64,000 bases of DNA from Ilex aquifolium (lineage: Eukaryota; Streptophyta; Magnoliopsida; Aquifoliales; Aquifoliaceae). The DNA lies in the NCBI GenBank assembly GCA_951799425.1, contig OX637404.1, positions 20,749,545 to 20,813,544 on the forward strand, read 5' to 3'. The notes below the pieces were generated by a model that did not search any database, was not told where the DNA came from, and worked only from the letters and a program-made list of their open reading frames with translations. The position numbers and the translations under genes are program-made. Of the stretch, positions 61,630 through 64,000 are shown one piece after another (positions within the stretch are counted from its first letter, which is position 1; each line of letters begins with the position of its first letter).

Positions 61630-63708
61630 TGTTAAAAAAATATACATGTGGGTCGGGTAAGAAGACATAAATTTTGTGGGTATTCCGCATTCATGTAAAC
61701 TCTCACATTCTTATCTTTATATAGTAACGTAATAATTTTGAAATGCTCATATATGTAATGATGTATGCATGAACTATGTAGATGGTAAGAGTAAAAATAA
61801 AAATGTTAGGCAAGGTAATAGGATATGTAGTAGAAGTTAGGAAGAATTCCAGAGTTAAAACACATTTTAGATAGAATTTGGGTAGGAAAGATTTTGACAC
61901 TTCCTTAGTATTTAGACCATAACTTTTTATTCTGATGTCCATTTGATCTGAAATTTTTACAGTAGACACTAGACTTACAGGGCTACAAAAGTGTATTTCA
62001 TGAATATTTTTCAAATCAACCTCTAAATAGGCCAAAACTTTATTGAAAGTTCAGAAAAAAATGAGATTCCGTTCAAACGTGAAGATCCGTTCGAACAACA
62101 GTTCATCCCATTACTTTTGTGTCTGATAGAACTCTGATGAAGTACTGAGAGCAACTAACGTTCGAACGCCATTATGATGTTCGAACGTGAGATTACGATT
62201 CTGAGTATCAGATTCGCGACGAGTGGACTGTTTCTCATATTATAAATACCCAAGGACACCCCCCCCCCCTTAGCCCCATTTCAACATTTCTAACCCTAGA
62301 GAGTCTTGGAGAGTAAGAAAGAAGGGGAGAAACACAAGATTAAGGGGGATGATCACATTGGGACGGATCAAAACCTCTAGTTTTTCACACAACACTACGA
62401 AATCAAGGTAGGGGTTTCTTCATAATCTTGTTCATTGAAGATATGGTTTATATATATATGTATGTTTTGATTCTCAATCATATATATATGTTATGAAATC
62501 ATTGTTTCTTGATATTCTTGCAAATCATATCATGTTTTGAACAAAGTTATGGTTTGATAGCCACAAAGATTGTCTTCCTTGTTATTAAAACCCTAGTTTT
62601 CAAGAAATATAGATTTTTACCCTTGATATTCAATTGTTCTTGATTTAAAAACTCTAGTGTTTGGTTTGAACAATAAAATTATATTTTTGATGATCTCTTG
62701 CATATTTTCTTGAATTGTTCCGTTAGAAAAATACCTATGGAATTGAGGTTCTTGGTTTATCTATGATTTGGTGAATTGGTTTTTTATTGTATCTCTTGTG
62801 TGGATGTTTTGATTAACATGAGTGACCGTTGACCGGGTATCGTAGAGTGGGTAGATGCGTTTCTTACTCCAAGGGGGTTCGAAGGTTCCCTACCACTCGT
62901 AGTGAGGTTGGTGTCTTGCGAGGACTAAACCACTATTCGCTCATGGGGTATCAAGTCTGAGGGCTAGTATACTATTCTTGGGTTGGATTCGTCACTGTCG
63001 ATGCATTGGTATACGCCCTTCCTAAAGTTGGGTATCCTTGCGAGGATTGGGAGGGTGTGTGTGGGCCAGGATATTCTCAATGTGTGTATTCATGCGAAGT
63101 CTTACTACATACCTGAGATACAAATGTGGGTAATGGTTTATTGTTTGAAAATTGGTTTTACTTCTTCATTTAATTTATTGTTATCACGTAAACTTGAGAT
63201 CTGATGAACTATCATTGTTTTATTTTAAAAGTTATATATGATAGTTTGTAAAATGAGACCGACCTGTTTTATATGTTTTCAAAATCTTGTTCGAGTTTGG
63301 GAGGATTTTCCTACAAAGCTTAGTGCTCACCTCCTACAAACAACATTTCTTTTTCAGAGTTTGGGTTAGAGGAAGAGCTCGGATTTGAGGAGCATGTGCA
63401 TTGGGAAGCTCAACAAGAGGGAAACGGAGATCCTGATGTGGAAGTTTAGAGTTGCTTTCTTTATGTTATAGATTGGAAGACAAATTTTGAGATAATGTTA
63501 AGGCTAATATTTTATTTATTCCGCTGCAAGATAATAGTTGATTTTTGGAATGTAATTGTCATAGTTTGACATATTTATTTTGGATGATGTTTTAGTTATT
63601 ATGGATGATGAATGAAAACTCTTTTATTTATGGATTTTGTTAGTTGCTCTCATGATATGAAGGTTTATGGATAGTAATTTCTTCTAGGGTGGATTTTGGG
63701 GCGTTACA
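61630..63708 (+). mobile_element. LTR-like segment with its own TATA box
   Basis: A TATAAATA box (62241-62248) is followed by a leader-like 'accctagagagtcttgg' region and a donor-like 'aag/gtaggg' at about 62407. The segment ends at 63708 in GGGGCGTTACA, an end seen in LTRs of plant Ty3-type elements; TGTTA at 61630 could be the other end. No matching 5-base duplication, primer-binding site or gag/pol was found, so a solo or partial LTR is only a suggestion. Confidence 0.35.
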
Positions 63709-64000
63709 ATTCCTATCCAATTTTTTGCAAAATACCAAAAATCCTTCCATTAGTTGGCTTATTTTTTGTGGAAACCGATCAATTGAGTCGGGTAGGGTCG
63801 GAACTAGTCGGATACGGGGAAATTTGAATACCCTTATCTGAAAGATTAAGTCAACAAAATAAAATTTAAAATTTAGATCCAAAAGTGTCGTCCATCTCAC
63901 ACATACACATTTTAAAAGATAGAAAAAAGGGTTAACATTTCGATAAATAATATAATAAACATCTTTCTCTTCTACAAATAAAAATAAATCAAACACGTTT
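63709..64000. other. Right edge of window, nothing recognised
   Basis: AT-rich, with no supported feature. Confidence 0.4.

Noticed and set aside
61630..63708. Full LTR retrotransposon
   Set aside because: No gag/pol, primer-binding site or matching 5-base duplication was found, so it is listed only as LTR-like with low confidence.

Overview
This window is plant nuclear DNA. It is AT-rich, its genes are split by many GT-AG introns, and it is crowded with MITE-, Helitron-, Mutator- and LINE-type elements. The protein families (a two-C1 membrane diacylglycerol kinase, a 480-aa UDP-glucose dehydrogenase, a DEAH splicing helicase) and the intron sizes suggest a eudicot, probably a woody rosid. 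The species is an inference I cannot confirm.

Left part (1-12.4 kb): intergenic DNA, then a diacylglycerol kinase gene on the + strand. It has a promoter with two ACGTGTC motifs, a spliced leader, and seven coding exons between 2899 and 10075 that encode 734 aa. A short intronless gene for an unrecognised plant protein of 136 aa follows on the - strand (11970-12380). Region 12.6-21.3 kb has no secure gene. It holds small foldback and MITE elements, a 132-bp mini-Helitron and a relic of a LINE ORF1.

Middle part (21.3-27.5 kb): UDP-glucose 6-dehydrogenase on the + strand, with a single coding exon at 23767-25209 behind a leader intron and a TATA box at 22448. It makes UDP-glucuronate for cell-wall polysaccharides. 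It is tail-to-tail with the next gene.

27.5-54.6 kb: one large - strand gene for a Prp2/DHX16-type spliceosomal RNA helicase (DEAH1). I could assemble 27 coding exons in frame, encoding 1050 aa. Two introns use GC rather than GT donors. Intron 17 is 10.84 kb because it carries a decayed LINE on the same strand, itself broken by a 789-bp Mutator-type element and by a second insert of about 730 bp.

55.06-60.45 kb: a complete-looking Mutator-like element with long terminal inverted repeats, an exact 9-bp target duplication and a degraded MuDR transposase gene. It sits about 485 bp upstream of the helicase start codon, in its promoter. Its terminal repeats each carry a paired G-box palindrome. 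The remainder (60.45-64 kb) holds a truncated copy of the foldback element seen at 12.9-13.8 kb, a Helitron-type terminus and an LTR-like stretch. The three main genes are housekeeping genes and do not form an operon or pathway. I saw no dedicated undescribed system. The most unusual features are the transposon-reshaped helicase promoter and the nested intron.
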